A stretch of 64,000 nucleotides of DNA from Ruegeria sp. 6PALISEP08. GTDB taxonomy: Bacteria > Pseudomonadota > Alphaproteobacteria > Rhodobacterales > Rhodobacteraceae. The position numbers and the translations under genes are program-made. The notes beneath the pieces were generated by a model. That model saw only the letters and a list, made by a program, of their open reading frames with translations, was not told the origin of the DNA and did no database searches. Position 1 is the first letter of the stretch, and every line of letters begins with the position of its first letter. Location of the stretch: the NCBI RefSeq assembly GCF_001238295.1, contig NZ_LGXZ01000007.1, forward strand, positions 218,320-282,319. The letters are read 5' to 3'. Shown here piece by piece: positions 23,987 through 33,057 of this stretch.

Positions 23987-25231
23987 TTAGGCTCGCGGCG
24001 TCGACTTGACCACGCCACGTTCAACCCAATCATCGAACAGTGCCAGCACGGCATCACAGAACGCGGTATCGTTGATATGGGCGTCCAGTTCGGTCATTGG
24101 CACCTGATCGGGCATCACCCGGCGGGCTTCGTCGATCATTTCGGCCAAGGCCTGTGGGTCATACGCCTCTTCGCCTTCCTTGTCCCAAGCTTCGATGCCC
24201 TGTAGCGGCAAGAAGAAATGTACAGGCCCCTTGGCCGCGCCCAGCCTATTGGCGAGTTCCCGAATCCAGGCACGCCGTTCAGCCCCGCTAAAGACTGAAC
24301 TTTTGATCAGCCGATTGTGCTCATGGAATGGCCGGTCTGCATAGTGTTCGGGGATGTCCTGCCATCCCGCAAAATCCAGCAGATCCAGTGCGCCAGGGGC
24401 GACCATCTGCGGGATACCCATGCGCCCGGCATTGGTAACACGGTCTTCACCGCTGGACACGACCGAGCCCGCCATCAGGTTTCCGAATTCCTGCATGCAG
24501 AAATCCATCACACAGGCGAACGCGCCTTCGCTGGCCAGTTTTTCATAGGCCATGCCACCCATTCCTGTCGAATGGAACACCGCCACTTCAAACCCACGAT
24601 CTTCCAGTGCTGGTTTGAGGGTCTTCATATAGCGCAGGCAGGATGACCCCAGGCTGGTCATGCCAACCAGCGGCTTTCTGCGGTCCGGTGCGAAGGCCGC
24701 CTTTGCCGCGCCAACCACGGCCCCGGCCGCCTGACTGAGCGAGGACTGACAAATTGAATTCATACCGTAGAGCCCGCCAGCCCAAAGGATCATCTGAATA
24801 TCAGGGGCCAGCCGATGTGGCGGGATAAGCGGTGAGAAGCTGACGGTTGAGACGATGTATTTCGGCACGCCCATCGGCAGTGCTTGTGCACAATCCAGCG
24901 CAAGATCGGTGCCCATTGTGCCTCCGGTGGCCAGCATCCCGTCAAACCGCCCGTCAGCATAGGCTTGCGCAACCACTTTGGCGGCCCCGGCAGACATGAT
25001 GCGGAAGGCTTTGTTCTCGTCCCCTTGTGCGATGACCTCGTCAATTGTCATGCCACCAGCCGCGGCCACGTCATGCTTTGAGATGTCGGTCGGTACGGTG
25101 GGATCGCCCAGAACGGACACATCCATCGTCAACACATCGGCACCCTGCGCCCGGATTGCGTTTTCGATGAACCGCATTTCGGGTTCTTTGGTGTCATAGG
25201 TGCCGATCAACAGGATTGTTTTGTTGGTCAT
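23987..25231 (-). CDS. Tm-1-like ATP-binding domain protein (UPF0261)
   Basis: The protein is 414 residues from ATG 25231, which has GGGAGG in front. The longer frame upstream lies inside the aldehyde dehydrogenase gene and was rejected. It opens with ILLIGTYDTKEPEMRFIENAI, the family signature, then MLATGGTMGTDLAL and a C-terminal half with VFHSTGMGGMAYEKL and MAGSVVSSGEDRVTNAG. The family is named after the tomato Tm-1 resistance protein. Bacterial members often stand beside a PEP mutase-like TIM-barrel protein, absent here. It ends an operon with a TTT transporter and an aldehyde dehydrogenase, so a catabolic role is likely, but no reaction is known to me. Confidence 0.88.
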   Translation of the reverse strand: MTNKTILLIGTYDTKEPEMRFIENAIRAQGADVLTMDVSVLGDPTVPTDISKHDVAAAGGMTIDEVIAQGDENKAFRIMSAGAAKVVAQAYADGRFDGMLATGGTMGTDLALDCAQALPMGVPKYIVSTVSFSPLIPPHRLAPDIQMILWAGGLYGMNSICQSSLSQAAGAVVGAAKAAFAPDRRKPLVGMTSLGSSCLRYMKTLKPALEDRGFEVAVFHSTGMGGMAYEKLASEGAFACVMDFCMQEFGNLMAGSVVSSGEDRVTNAGRMGIPQMVAPGALDLLDFAGWQDIPEHYADRPFHEHNRLIKSSVFSGAERRAWIRELANRLGAAKGPVHFFLPLQGIEAWDKEGEEAYDPQALAEMIDEARRVMPDQVPMTELDAHINDTAFCDAVLALFDDWVERGVVKSTPRA

Positions 25232-25254
25232 GTGTGCCTCCCTTACCCCAGCGA

Positions 25255-26739
25255 TCAGAGTTTGATCCAGGCAGTTTTCAGATCGAAGTATTTTTCCAAC
25301 GCGTGCAAAGACTTGTCGTGCCCATTGCCGGACTGGCGCACACCGCCAAGGGGTACAGTCAGGTCGGCCCCCCCATAAGTGTTCACATGTACCACCCCGG
25401 CGCGAACGCCCGCGACCATGCGATGTGCGCGGCCCAGGTTCGAGGTCCAAACCCCACCCGCCAACCCGTAAACTGTCGCATTGGCAAGACCGATCGCTTC
25501 TTCTTCATCCTTGAAGGGTGTTACAGCCAGAACCGGACCGAAGACTTCGTTTTGGAACAGGGTGTCGGTTTCCTTAACACCAGCCATCACCGTCGGGGCC
25601 ATGTAGTACCCGCCGGTTTCGGTCAGGATGCGGGATCCGCCGGTGCGAAGATCGGCACCTTCTGCCTGAGCTTTTGTGACAAAGTCCAGATTGGACTCCA
25701 GCTCGGACAGGCTGTGAACCGCGCCGATCTGGCTGTTCAGGTCCAACGGATCGCCAACGCGAAAAGCTGCGGCGTGGCGGGTGATCTCGGACAAAAAGTC
25801 CTCGTAGATCTCTTCCTGAACCAACAGGCGCGATCCGGCGACACAGACCTGGCCCGAGTTGCGGAAGATGCCAGCTGCCGAGACCTTGGCCGCTTCGGCC
25901 AGGTCCGGGGCATCAGCAAAGACGATGTTCGGGGATTTGCCGCCCAGTTCCAGATAACAGCGCTTTAGGTTGGACCGCGCGGAATATTCCAAAAGCCGCC
26001 GCCCTGTCGCACCGGACCCGGTGAAAACCAGGATGTCGACATCCATCGACAGCGCCAGCGCCTCACCCACAACCGAGCCGCGACCTGTCACCACGTTGAA
26101 TACCCCGTCGGGCACGCCGGCCTCAGCCGCCAATTCGGCGATCTTCAACAGGCTGAGCGAAGCGCTTTCCGCCGGTTTCAGGACCACGGAGTTGCCTGCC
26201 GCCAGTGCCGGGGCAATTTTCCAACTGCCGATCATCAGCGGAAAGTTCCATGGCACAATCGCTCCGACAACGCCCACAGGTGCGTGATGTATCAAACCCA
26301 GAACATCATCGCCCGTGGGGGCGATCTGGCCGTACAGCTTGTCGATTGCCTCGGCATAATACCGGAAGGTCGCCGCGGCTGAGAGTGCTTCGGCTTTATA
26401 GGCCATGTTGATTTCGGTGCCGTTGTCGCGAACGCCCAGAACGGCAATCTCCAGCGCGCGGGCTTCGATCAGATCGGCTAGCTTCAACAGAACTTTCTTA
26501 CGACCCGCAGGGGCCATTCGTGACCAACGCCCATCTTCAAACGAAACCCGCGCCACGCGCACTGCCGCGTCGACATCCGCTGCACTGCCCTCAGCGATCA
26601 GCGCCAGAGGCTGACCGTTGATCGGGGAATACACCTGATGCTGAGCACCGTTTTCGCCATCCTGGAAGCGACCGTTTATGAAATGCCCGCGCGGTGCGAT
26701 TTCCTGTGTGCGCAGCGCGTCAATCGAGGACTGATCCAT
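25255..26739 (-). CDS. Aldehyde dehydrogenase (PuuC-like)
   Basis: The protein is 494 residues. Motifs: VPWNFPLMIGSWKIAPALAAGN, FTGSGATGRRLL, LELGGKSPNIVFADA with the general base and NSGQVCVAGSRLLVQ with the catalytic Cys. The overall style is that of gamma-glutamyl-aminobutyraldehyde or betaine-aldehyde dehydrogenases. It lies 6 bp behind tctA and 24 bp ahead of the Tm-1-like gene. The substrate of the operon is unknown. It could also serve arylacetaldehyde oxidation for the nearby homoprotocatechuate cluster, which is a hypothesis. Confidence 0.9.
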   Translation of the reverse strand: MDQSSIDALRTQEIAPRGHFINGRFQDGENGAQHQVYSPINGQPLALIAEGSAADVDAAVRVARVSFEDGRWSRMAPAGRKKVLLKLADLIEARALEIAVLGVRDNGTEINMAYKAEALSAAATFRYYAEAIDKLYGQIAPTGDDVLGLIHHAPVGVVGAIVPWNFPLMIGSWKIAPALAAGNSVVLKPAESASLSLLKIAELAAEAGVPDGVFNVVTGRGSVVGEALALSMDVDILVFTGSGATGRRLLEYSARSNLKRCYLELGGKSPNIVFADAPDLAEAAKVSAAGIFRNSGQVCVAGSRLLVQEEIYEDFLSEITRHAAAFRVGDPLDLNSQIGAVHSLSELESNLDFVTKAQAEGADLRTGGSRILTETGGYYMAPTVMAGVKETDTLFQNEVFGPVLAVTPFKDEEEAIGLANATVYGLAGGVWTSNLGRAHRMVAGVRAGVVHVNTYGGADLTVPLGGVRQSGNGHDKSLHALEKYFDLKTAWIKL

Positions 26740-26745
26740 GAAGCG

Positions 26746-28266
26746 TTATCCTTGCTGAGTAGTGTCTTCGTCGAGAACCGGTTGCGGTTTGACGCGGTCT
26801 TTGTGTTCCTGGATCAACGAGCGAATGTGCAGCAGGATGATCCCCAGGATCATCACAAACAGGATCGCCGCGATGGGTCGGTCAATGAAATCAAGCGGTG
26901 ATTTCACACGGGCCATTGCGCTGCGCAGCTTGACCTCCATGATGCCGCCCAGAACCATACCCAAAATGATGGGCACGATCGGCAGGTTCAGGCGTTTCAG
27001 GATCAGGCCGACAACGCCGAACCCGGCCGCAATCGCGCAGTCCGTGATCGAGTTTCGCAGGCTGTACACGCCTACAAAGGAGAGGGTCAGGATCATGATG
27101 CCAAGAAACCGGGTTGGGATCTGAATGAGCTTCAGCAGCAGGTTGGTCGAAAACAGCAGAAAGATCAGAACGACCACGTTGAGAAGGATCAGTGCCATGT
27201 ACAGAGCCATGACAAAATCCATTTGTTCCGCAAATAGTTGCGGGCCGGGGATCACATTGTGGACGTAGAAAACCGACAGCATCATTGCCGTCAGCGCCTC
27301 ACCCGGAATACCCAGCGCCAGAAGCGGGATCATTGCAGCCCCTGGCACGGCGTTGTTGGCCGCCTCGGATGCCACCAGACCTTCGGGTGATCCTTTGCCA
27401 AAAGCATCGGGATCTTTCGAGGTTTTCTGAGCGTAGGTGTAAGACAGGAACTGGGACGTAAATTCGCCGGTACCCGGCACCATACCCATCAGAACGCCCA
27501 GTGACGACGACACCGTAGCTATTCGTTTCAGGCCCAGAAGCTCTTTCAGGCCGGTAAATATGTTGCCACGAACATGTGCTTCGCCGGGAGCGTGTTCCTT
27601 GTCGACCAGCAAAAGCAGCGCCTGGCTGATGGCGAACAGGCCCAACACAACAACGATCAGATCGACGCCCGATGACAGCCAGGTTTGATCAAAGGTGAAA
27701 CGCCGTGTGTATTTTACAGGCTCCAGCCCCACCGTGTTCAGGAAAATTCCAAAAAACGCCAGCATTGCGGCTGAAAAGGTCTGTCCGCGATGGGCGAGGA
27801 TCACCAGTAAGACACCCATCAAGGCGGCCAGAAAAATCTCGCGACTGCCGAAATGCGGGGCAACCCATGCCAGAACGGGCGAGAGGACGATCAGGCAAAG
27901 GATCGAGAAAATACCACCAAAGAACGAAGCTGAATAGGCCAGTGACAAAGCCCTGTGCCCCTCGCCGCGTTTGGTCATGGGATAGCCGTCATAGGTGGTC
28001 AGGGCGTTAACCGCCGTGCCGGGAGTATTGATCAGAATGGCCGGGATCGCGCCGCCATACATGGACGACCCGTAGATGCCCAGCAGAAGGGTCAGTCCAA
28101 CGATGGGTTCGAAGGCAAACGTGGCAGGTAGCAGGATAGCGATGGCGACGGCGGCGCCCACGCCGGGCAATGCGCCAATGATGACGCCACCGACGGAACC
28201 GATGATCAGCGCTACTATGACCTGCCATTGGGCCAGAATTGCAAAGCCGGAAATCAGGTTGTCCAT
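26746..28266 (-). CDS. tctA: Tripartite tricarboxylate transporter, large membrane subunit TctA
   Basis: The protein is 506 residues with about a dozen hydrophobic spans. Family signatures: GALPGVGAAVAIAILLPATF near the start, and LLGIYGSSMYGGAIPAILINTPGTAVNALTTYDGYP, a conserved stretch of TctA. The second half has GMVPGTGEFTSQFLSYTYAQK and SEAANNAVPGAAMIPLLALGIPG. It forms the translocation channel with TctB, while the binding protein TctC delivers the substrate. Gene order tctC-tctB-tctA is standard. Confidence 0.95.
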   Translation of the reverse strand: MDNLISGFAILAQWQVIVALIIGSVGGVIIGALPGVGAAVAIAILLPATFAFEPIVGLTLLLGIYGSSMYGGAIPAILINTPGTAVNALTTYDGYPMTKRGEGHRALSLAYSASFFGGIFSILCLIVLSPVLAWVAPHFGSREIFLAALMGVLLVILAHRGQTFSAAMLAFFGIFLNTVGLEPVKYTRRFTFDQTWLSSGVDLIVVVLGLFAISQALLLLVDKEHAPGEAHVRGNIFTGLKELLGLKRIATVSSSLGVLMGMVPGTGEFTSQFLSYTYAQKTSKDPDAFGKGSPEGLVASEAANNAVPGAAMIPLLALGIPGEALTAMMLSVFYVHNVIPGPQLFAEQMDFVMALYMALILLNVVVLIFLLFSTNLLLKLIQIPTRFLGIMILTLSFVGVYSLRNSITDCAIAAGFGVVGLILKRLNLPIVPIILGMVLGGIMEVKLRSAMARVKSPLDFIDRPIAAILFVMILGIILLHIRSLIQEHKDRVKPQPVLDEDTTQQG

Positions 28267-28273
28267 AGCGGCC

Positions 28274-28810
28274 TCACAGATAGGTCAGCGCAAAGGCGCG
28301 CAGCCCGTCGGGTAGGTATTCATAAATGCGACCCGCCGGGATGTTCACTTGCAGTAGCGCCCTAAAGAGGATTGCGACCACAGCGCCAAAGACAAGTGCA
28401 ATGCAAAAGGCACCCGGTAAACGAAACCCCAAGCGAACCGTCAGAAGGGCTGCAAACAGCATGGTCGAGGGCAGGTACCCAAGCCATGGAACCGCCACGA
28501 CATAGATCAAGAAATAAACAACGTATTCGAGAGACTTCAGCCAAAACGTGATCTCTCGCAAACGTCCGGGAATTCGTGGCGACAGGAATGAGCTCAACAA
28601 ATGCAGACCGCTGAACACAACCATGCCCCAGATCGCAATGGTTGGCCACAAAGCGGGTTGGGCAAACCACTTTGTCCGTTTGACGACCTGAGTCTCGGTG
28701 CCAAGCTGGCTGAGAAGGAACAGTGAGAACACGAAGAACATCGTGGCAAATACGATGTCACCAGGGCGTCGATAGCGCCGGAACATGTCTTGCAAAGTCT
28801 TTGCAATCAT
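28274..28810 (-). CDS. tctB: Tripartite tricarboxylate transporter, small membrane subunit TctB
   Basis: The protein is 178 residues with four likely membrane helices (GDIVFATMFFVFSLFLLSQL, LWPTIAIWGMVVFSGLHLL, YVVYFLIYVVAVPWLGYLP, GAFCIALVFGAVVAILF). Length, helix count and position between tctC and tctA fit TctB, a family of low sequence conservation. It lies 7 bp ahead of tctA. Confidence 0.88.
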   Translation of the reverse strand: MIAKTLQDMFRRYRRPGDIVFATMFFVFSLFLLSQLGTETQVVKRTKWFAQPALWPTIAIWGMVVFSGLHLLSSFLSPRIPGRLREITFWLKSLEYVVYFLIYVVAVPWLGYLPSTMLFAALLTVRLGFRLPGAFCIALVFGAVVAILFRALLQVNIPAGRIYEYLPDGLRAFALTYL

Positions 28811-28872
28811 CGTGGCCTCCTGTTGGATGGAAAGAGGCCCGGCGGTGTTAAACTTGCCGGGCCCGTTCCGGT

Positions 28873-29802
28873 TTACTCGCCCAGGATCTCTTCGATCTTG
28901 GCGAACGAGGCTTTGTCTTGCTCGATCTGAGCATTGGAGGCAACGGGATCCTGCCAGTAAATCAGAGCCCCGGTTTCTTCAGCCAGTTGTTTGGCCTTGT
29001 CAGAGCTCAGCGCCTTTTGAGCAGCAGCCGAGATCTTTTCGCGGGCGTCCGCTGGTGTGTCCTTATGGACAAACAAGCCGTTCCATAGGGCCAAAGGCAG
29101 ATCCGGGTTCAGTTCCACGATTGTCGGCGTATCGGGCACCAACGAAATCCGCTCACCGCCGATGCTAGCAAGAACGTTCACCTGATCCAGACAGGGCAGG
29201 ATGAGTTGAAGCGTTGTGTTGATTACGTCAACATCGCCCGATGCCAGTGTGTTGCAGTCCAGCGCATCAAACGCCGCTTCGCTGGCAAAGTCGAACCCGC
29301 TGCTGACGGCAGCTGCAAAGGTCACTTGGGTGGGCGGCAGAACGGAACCGAAATGGCCAAGTGCGACGTCGTTTTCCTTGCCGTGTTCCGCCAGTTCCTC
29401 CCAGCTTGAGAAAGGCGCATCCTTGCTGGATGCGATAACGAACGGGTAGGTCAGGAAGATCCCGATCGGATCAAACGGGTTGGGGTTGAGCTCGGGGATT
29501 CCGATTTCGGGGCCAATAACCGGCACGCCGATGACAAAGGAACCGATGGTGTAGCCGTCCGCAGGGGCGGTTGCCACCTCGACGGCACCGGGGAACGGAC
29601 CACCACCGCCGCCGGGTTTGTTCACGACTGCGGCTGGCACGCCATACATGGCCTGAAATTCATCGGCGATCATCCGCGTCAGCACGTCCTCCAGATCGCC
29701 CGGCGGCCATGGCACTACAAAGCTGACCGGCTTTTCAGGGTACTCGGCCAGTGCAGCGGTTGCTGATGCCACAAAAGCCGCGGCTGTAAGAAATTTCTTC
29801 AT
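28873..29802 (-). CDS. tctC: Tripartite tricarboxylate transporter substrate-binding protein TctC
   Basis: The protein is 309 residues from ATG 29802, preceded by GGAGGAGTC-like bases. The signal peptide is MKKFLTAAAFVASATAALA. The mature start is EYPEKPVSFVVPWPPGD, the usual Bug/TctC opening. VVNKPGGGGGPFPGAVEVA carries the glycine-rich ligand-binding turn. It would capture a carboxylate in the periplasm. As first gene of the operon it faces the divergent IclR gene across an intergenic region with a candidate operator. Confidence 0.93.
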   Translation of the reverse strand: MKKFLTAAAFVASATAALAEYPEKPVSFVVPWPPGDLEDVLTRMIADEFQAMYGVPAAVVNKPGGGGGPFPGAVEVATAPADGYTIGSFVIGVPVIGPEIGIPELNPNPFDPIGIFLTYPFVIASSKDAPFSSWEELAEHGKENDVALGHFGSVLPPTQVTFAAAVSSGFDFASEAAFDALDCNTLASGDVDVINTTLQLILPCLDQVNVLASIGGERISLVPDTPTIVELNPDLPLALWNGLFVHKDTPADAREKISAAAQKALSSDKAKQLAEETGALIYWQDPVASNAQIEQDKASFAKIEEILGE

Positions 29803-29841
29803 TGACTCCTCCCATACGTGGTTCATTATTTGATCCGCGTT

Positions 29842-29856
29842 AACAATAATAATGTT
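29842..29856. promoter_or_regulatory. IclR operator-like 15-bp imperfect palindrome
   Basis: AACAATAATAATGTT is symmetric at 12 of 15 positions, the length typical of IclR-family operators. It lies between tctC (minus) and iclR (plus), 40 bp from tctC and about 55 bp from iclR. Confidence 0.5.
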
Positions 29857-29901
29857 GCTTTGTTAAGTTAGTTCTGTCAAGTATTCCCTGAGCGAGAGGA
29901 C

Positions 29902-30690
29902 GTGAAACACATGGGTACTGCCCTTAATGCCCTAAAAATGCTGGATTACTTTTCAAACGCGCGACCAGAAATCGGCCTGAGTCACATTGCGCGACTGTCC
30001 GGATTGAACAAGGCAACTGCGCTGCGCCACCTGCGTGCGCTTGAGGAATACGGCCTGATCGAGCAGAATCCCATGACCAAGTCTTATGCCATTGGACCGG
30101 CAGCCTTGCGTCTGGCCGCGCTGCGCGAAATCGCCCGGCCCGGCATCGAAAGTGCGCGCCAGAAAATGCAGGTTGCGATGCAGAGCGTTGGTGAAAGCCT
30201 GCATCTGTCTCTGTTGGAAAAGACTGTGTTGCAAACCGCATTGGTGGTTGAAACAACGCGGCACAGCGTGCGCGTCAGCCTTGATCCCAGTGAAATATTG
30301 CCGATCAATGCCACGGCTTCTGGTCTTTGTATGCTCAGCTTTGGCCCGACCAGTTTGATGGATCGTTTGGATCAGGACGAGCAGGTGCGGTTCACGGACG
30401 CCACGCTCACGGATCCTGATATTATCAAAGAACGAGTAGCGCAGATCAGTGTCTCGGGTTGGGCCAACAGCAGCGGCAGCTACGAAGAGGGCGTCTTTGG
30501 ATACGCAGCGCCGATTTTTGGCATCAATCAAGTCGCTCTGGGGACCATCGCAATTGCTGTGCCTGAAGGCCGGGCCACTGACGACCGCCTGCCATCAATT
30601 CTGTCCGCTTTGCACGCTCTTTCGACTGACCTGACCGCAGATTTTGGCGGTCAGTTGCCCGACACCTTTCCAACCGAATTCCACCCGTGA
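29902..30690 (+). CDS. IclR-family transcriptional regulator
   Basis: The protein is 262 residues from GTG 29902. ATG 29911 is an equally possible start. GAGAGGA stands just ahead. The N-terminal winged helix-turn-helix reads ALKMLDYFSNARPEIGLSHIARLSGLNKATALRHLRALEEYGLIEQ. The C-terminal effector domain has NATASGLCMLSF and YEEGVFGYAAPIFG. It is divergent from the tct operon and 34 bp ahead of a class III aminotransferase. It probably controls both, linking transporter, aldehyde dehydrogenase and aminotransferase. Confidence 0.92.
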   Translation: MKHMGTALNALKMLDYFSNARPEIGLSHIARLSGLNKATALRHLRALEEYGLIEQNPMTKSYAIGPAALRLAALREIARPGIESARQKMQVAMQSVGESLHLSLLEKTVLQTALVVETTRHSVRVSLDPSEILPINATASGLCMLSFGPTSLMDRLDQDEQVRFTDATLTDPDIIKERVAQISVSGWANSSGSYEEGVFGYAAPIFGINQVALGTIAIAVPEGRATDDRLPSILSALHALSTDLTADFGGQLPDTFPTEFHP

Positions 30691-30724
30691 CCGAGGGTGA
30701 GCAACACTTCCGGAGGCCCGCACC

Positions 30725-32077
30725 ATGAAAGATTCGAACTTTCTGAAGGAAAACAACGCCCGTTATTTCTGGCACCCGATGGCGCATCCTGCCGACAGTC
30801 AAAAGAACCCCCCGACCATTCTGAATGGCGGTGAAGGTGTCAGCATCATTGATGTCGACGGTCACAAGGCGCTGGATGCCGTGGGGGGGTTGTGGAACGT
30901 CAATCTGGGCTATTCCTGCGAACCGGTAAAGCAGGCCATAGCGGATCAGCTGAACGCATTGCCTTATTACTCCACATTTCGCGGAACCAGCAACGACAAG
31001 GCCATCGAGTTGTCATATGAACTGGCGCAGTTTTTTGCGCCAGACGGTTTGACTCGCGCGTTCTTTACGTCCGGTGGATCGGATTCTGTTGAGATCGCGC
31101 TGAAGCTCGCGCGGCAATATCACAAGGTTCGGGGCGACGCGGGACGCACCAAGTTTATCAGCCTCAAGCAAGGCTATCATGGCACCCATTTCGCGGCGGC
31201 ATCAGTCAACGGCAATCAAAAGTTTCGCGCGGTCTATGAGCCGATGATGCCGGGCTGTTTCCATGTGCCCGCCCCCTGGACCTATCGCAATCCGTTTGAC
31301 GAAACCGACCCCGAACGTCTGGCGCAGCTATGCGTCAAGGCGCTGGAGGCCGAGATTGCGTTTCAAGGGGCGAACACGGTTGCGGCATTTATTATGGAAC
31401 CGGTTCTGGGGGCTGGGGGCGTGATCCCACCGCACAAAAGCTTTATGCCCATGGTGCGCGAGGTTTGTTCCAAACACGGTATCCTGTTGATCTCGGACGA
31501 AATCATCACGGCATTTGGCCGCACTGGCAGCGAAAGTGGTGCTCGGCATTGGGGTGTTCAGCCGGATATCATGACAACAGCGAAGGCGATCACCAACGGG
31601 TACTTTCCCTTTGGCGCTGCAATGATTTCAGGCGCTGTCGCCGAGGTATTCGAAAAGGACACCACCGGGCTCGCATCCGTCGATCAAGGATACACCTATT
31701 CCGGCCATCCGGTCGGGGCTGCGGCGGCGCTGGCTGCCCTGTCCGAGATCAACCGACTGCGGATCTGGGAAAATGCGGCGGCGCGTGGGGATGAATTGTT
31801 TGCCGGATTGAAGAAGCTGGCCGAAAAACACGAGGTGATCGGCGACGTGCGGGGCGGAGAGGGCTTGATGTGTGCGCTCGAGCTGGTTTCCGACCGGTCG
31901 ACCAAGGCTCCCATCGCCAAACACTTGCCGTTGCAGGTTCAGAAGGCGGCTTACGAAGATGGCGTGATGGTGCGCGTATCCGGCAACAACATTATTCTGT
32001 CACCTCCGCTGATTATCACTTCGGACGATGTGGCCAAGATCCTGTCAGCGTTGGATGCCGGCCTGTCGACTCTTTGA
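30725..32077 (+). CDS. Class III PLP aminotransferase (amine:pyruvate type)
   Basis: The protein is 450 residues with GGAGG before ATG 30725. Motifs: VGGLWNVNLGYSCEPV, FFTSGGSDSVEIALKLARQY, LKQGYHGTHFAAAS, LISDEIITAFGRTG with the PLP Asp and TAKAITNGYFPFGAAM with the PLP Lys. It resembles beta-alanine, taurine or diamine transaminases that use pyruvate. It stands between the IclR/TTT operon and the homoprotocatechuate cluster. It could use the amine made by the decarboxylase at 35577. The cotranscribed IclR regulator instead links it to the aldehyde dehydrogenase at 25255. Confidence 0.9.
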   Translation: MKDSNFLKENNARYFWHPMAHPADSQKNPPTILNGGEGVSIIDVDGHKALDAVGGLWNVNLGYSCEPVKQAIADQLNALPYYSTFRGTSNDKAIELSYELAQFFAPDGLTRAFFTSGGSDSVEIALKLARQYHKVRGDAGRTKFISLKQGYHGTHFAAASVNGNQKFRAVYEPMMPGCFHVPAPWTYRNPFDETDPERLAQLCVKALEAEIAFQGANTVAAFIMEPVLGAGGVIPPHKSFMPMVREVCSKHGILLISDEIITAFGRTGSESGARHWGVQPDIMTTAKAITNGYFPFGAAMISGAVAEVFEKDTTGLASVDQGYTYSGHPVGAAAALAALSEINRLRIWENAAARGDELFAGLKKLAEKHEVIGDVRGGEGLMCALELVSDRSTKAPIAKHLPLQVQKAAYEDGVMVRVSGNNIILSPPLIITSDDVAKILSALDAGLSTL

Positions 32078-32088
32078 GCTTTCACCGG

Positions 32089-32109
32089 CCCCGTCTGCTG
32101 AAGGCGGGG
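32089..32109. terminator. Hairpin between the convergent aminotransferase and hpaR genes
   Basis: CCCCGTCT pairs with AGGCGGGG (8 bp, one G-T) around a 5-base loop. T-runs are weak, so it is probably a bidirectional transcription end with modest strength. Confidence 0.55.
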
Positions 32110-32550
32110 TCAAACTTTGACGGCCTGTAATTCCTCCAGCAGGTCCAGCAATTGGTCCAGCTTTTCACGGCCCATCTGAGCCTCGATATCGCTGGAGATC
32201 GCAAGTGACGTGGCCAGGTTTTCCTTTAGGATAGACCGACCCGCATCGGTAATCGTAACCATGGTGCGGCGCTTGTCGTCACTGTCCTGACGGCGGGTGA
32301 TCTGTCCATCAGCCTCCATCGTGCGCAAGATGCGGGTCACGCTTGGAAGCAGCAGGCAAGCCTCGTGCGCAATGGTGCTTTGTTCCACTTCGCCCAGCTC
32401 ATCCAGAACGCGCAGGATGCGCCATTTCTGTTCGGTTATCTGGATGCCTTGCAACATGTCCCGTATCGGGGCCATCACGGTTTCACGGGCTCGCAACAGC
32501 GCAATCGGAAGGGATCTGGCAGTGCTTTTGATATGGCTTTGAGTGGTCAT
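32110..32550 (-). CDS. hpaR: MarR-family regulator HpaR
   Basis: The protein is 146 residues and strongly resembles the homoprotocatechuate-operon repressor: SLPIALLRARETVMAPIRDML, ITEQKWRILRVLDELGEVEQSTIAHEACLLLPSVTRILRTMEADGQITR, then the wing DSDDKRRTMVTIT. It is divergent from hpaF. A nearly symmetric CTAAACATGTTAAG lies in the intergenic region at 32626-32639, a likely operator. Confidence 0.92.
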   Translation of the reverse strand: MTTQSHIKSTARSLPIALLRARETVMAPIRDMLQGIQITEQKWRILRVLDELGEVEQSTIAHEACLLLPSVTRILRTMEADGQITRRQDSDDKRRTMVTITDAGRSILKENLATSLAISSDIEAQMGREKLDQLLDLLEELQAVKV

Positions 32551-32603
32551 GCGGCCTTCTAGAGTGGTGTTTCGGAAATTGCAAAGATTAACAAAGCAAT
32601 CTC

Positions 32604-32639
32604 TTGACAGGTGGGATGCTAGAAACTAAACATGTTAAG
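32604..32639 (+). promoter_or_regulatory. hpa promoter and HpaR operator-like palindrome
   Basis: A TTGACA -35 hexamer starts near 32604, followed after 17 bp by TAAACA as a weak -10. The -10 is embedded in the palindrome CTAAACATGTTAAG (32626-32639, 12 of 14 symmetric), so a bound MarR protein would block the promoter. Transcription would run into hpaF at 32656. Confidence 0.55.
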
Positions 32640-32655
32640 TAATAAGGGAGGAACC

Positions 32656-33054
32656 ATGCCACATTTCCACGTCGAATATTCCGGCAATCTGGAAGGCAAG
32701 ATCGACATGGGTGGCCTGTGCGAATGCATAAGGGCAACAGCTGCCGGGATCGACGCTTTTCCAATGCCGGGGATTCGCGTGCGCGCGACGCGTGTGGACC
32801 ACTATGCCATTGCGGATGGGGGTCTGGCACATGGTTTTGTCGATATTTCGATCCGTCTGCGCGCAGGTCGGTCCGAGGATGCCAAACAGGACGCGACGCA
32901 GCGCGTATTTGACGCGGTCAAAGCCTATCTGGCGCCCGCCCTTTCGCAGCATTCCATCGCTCTGTCGTTAGAGATGCGCGATATCGACCCCAAGCTTTCG
33001 CCCAAGACCGGCACGATCCGCGACCACCTGGCCGCGACCACGCAGGAGACCTGA
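32656..33054 (+). CDS. hpaF: 5-carboxymethyl-2-hydroxymuconate delta-isomerase
   Basis: The protein is 132 residues from ATG 32656, which has GGGAGGA ahead. The mature start MPHFHVEYSGNLEG gives the N-terminal Pro of the tautomerase superfamily after Met removal. RVRATRVDHYAIADGG and HGFVDISIRLRAGRS are typical of HpaF/CHMI. It isomerises the ring-cleavage product of homoprotocatechuate after semialdehyde oxidation. First gene of the hpa operon, 3 bp ahead of hpaE. Confidence 0.92.
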   Translation: MPHFHVEYSGNLEGKIDMGGLCECIRATAAGIDAFPMPGIRVRATRVDHYAIADGGLAHGFVDISIRLRAGRSEDAKQDATQRVFDAVKAYLAPALSQHSIALSLEMRDIDPKLSPKTGTIRDHLAATTQET

Positions 33055-33057
33055 AGC

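Noticed and set aside
25232..25450. N-terminal extension of the Tm-1-like protein
   Set aside because: The extension lies inside the ALDH gene, is arginine/glycine-rich and precedes a much better start at 25231 with a GGGAGG site.
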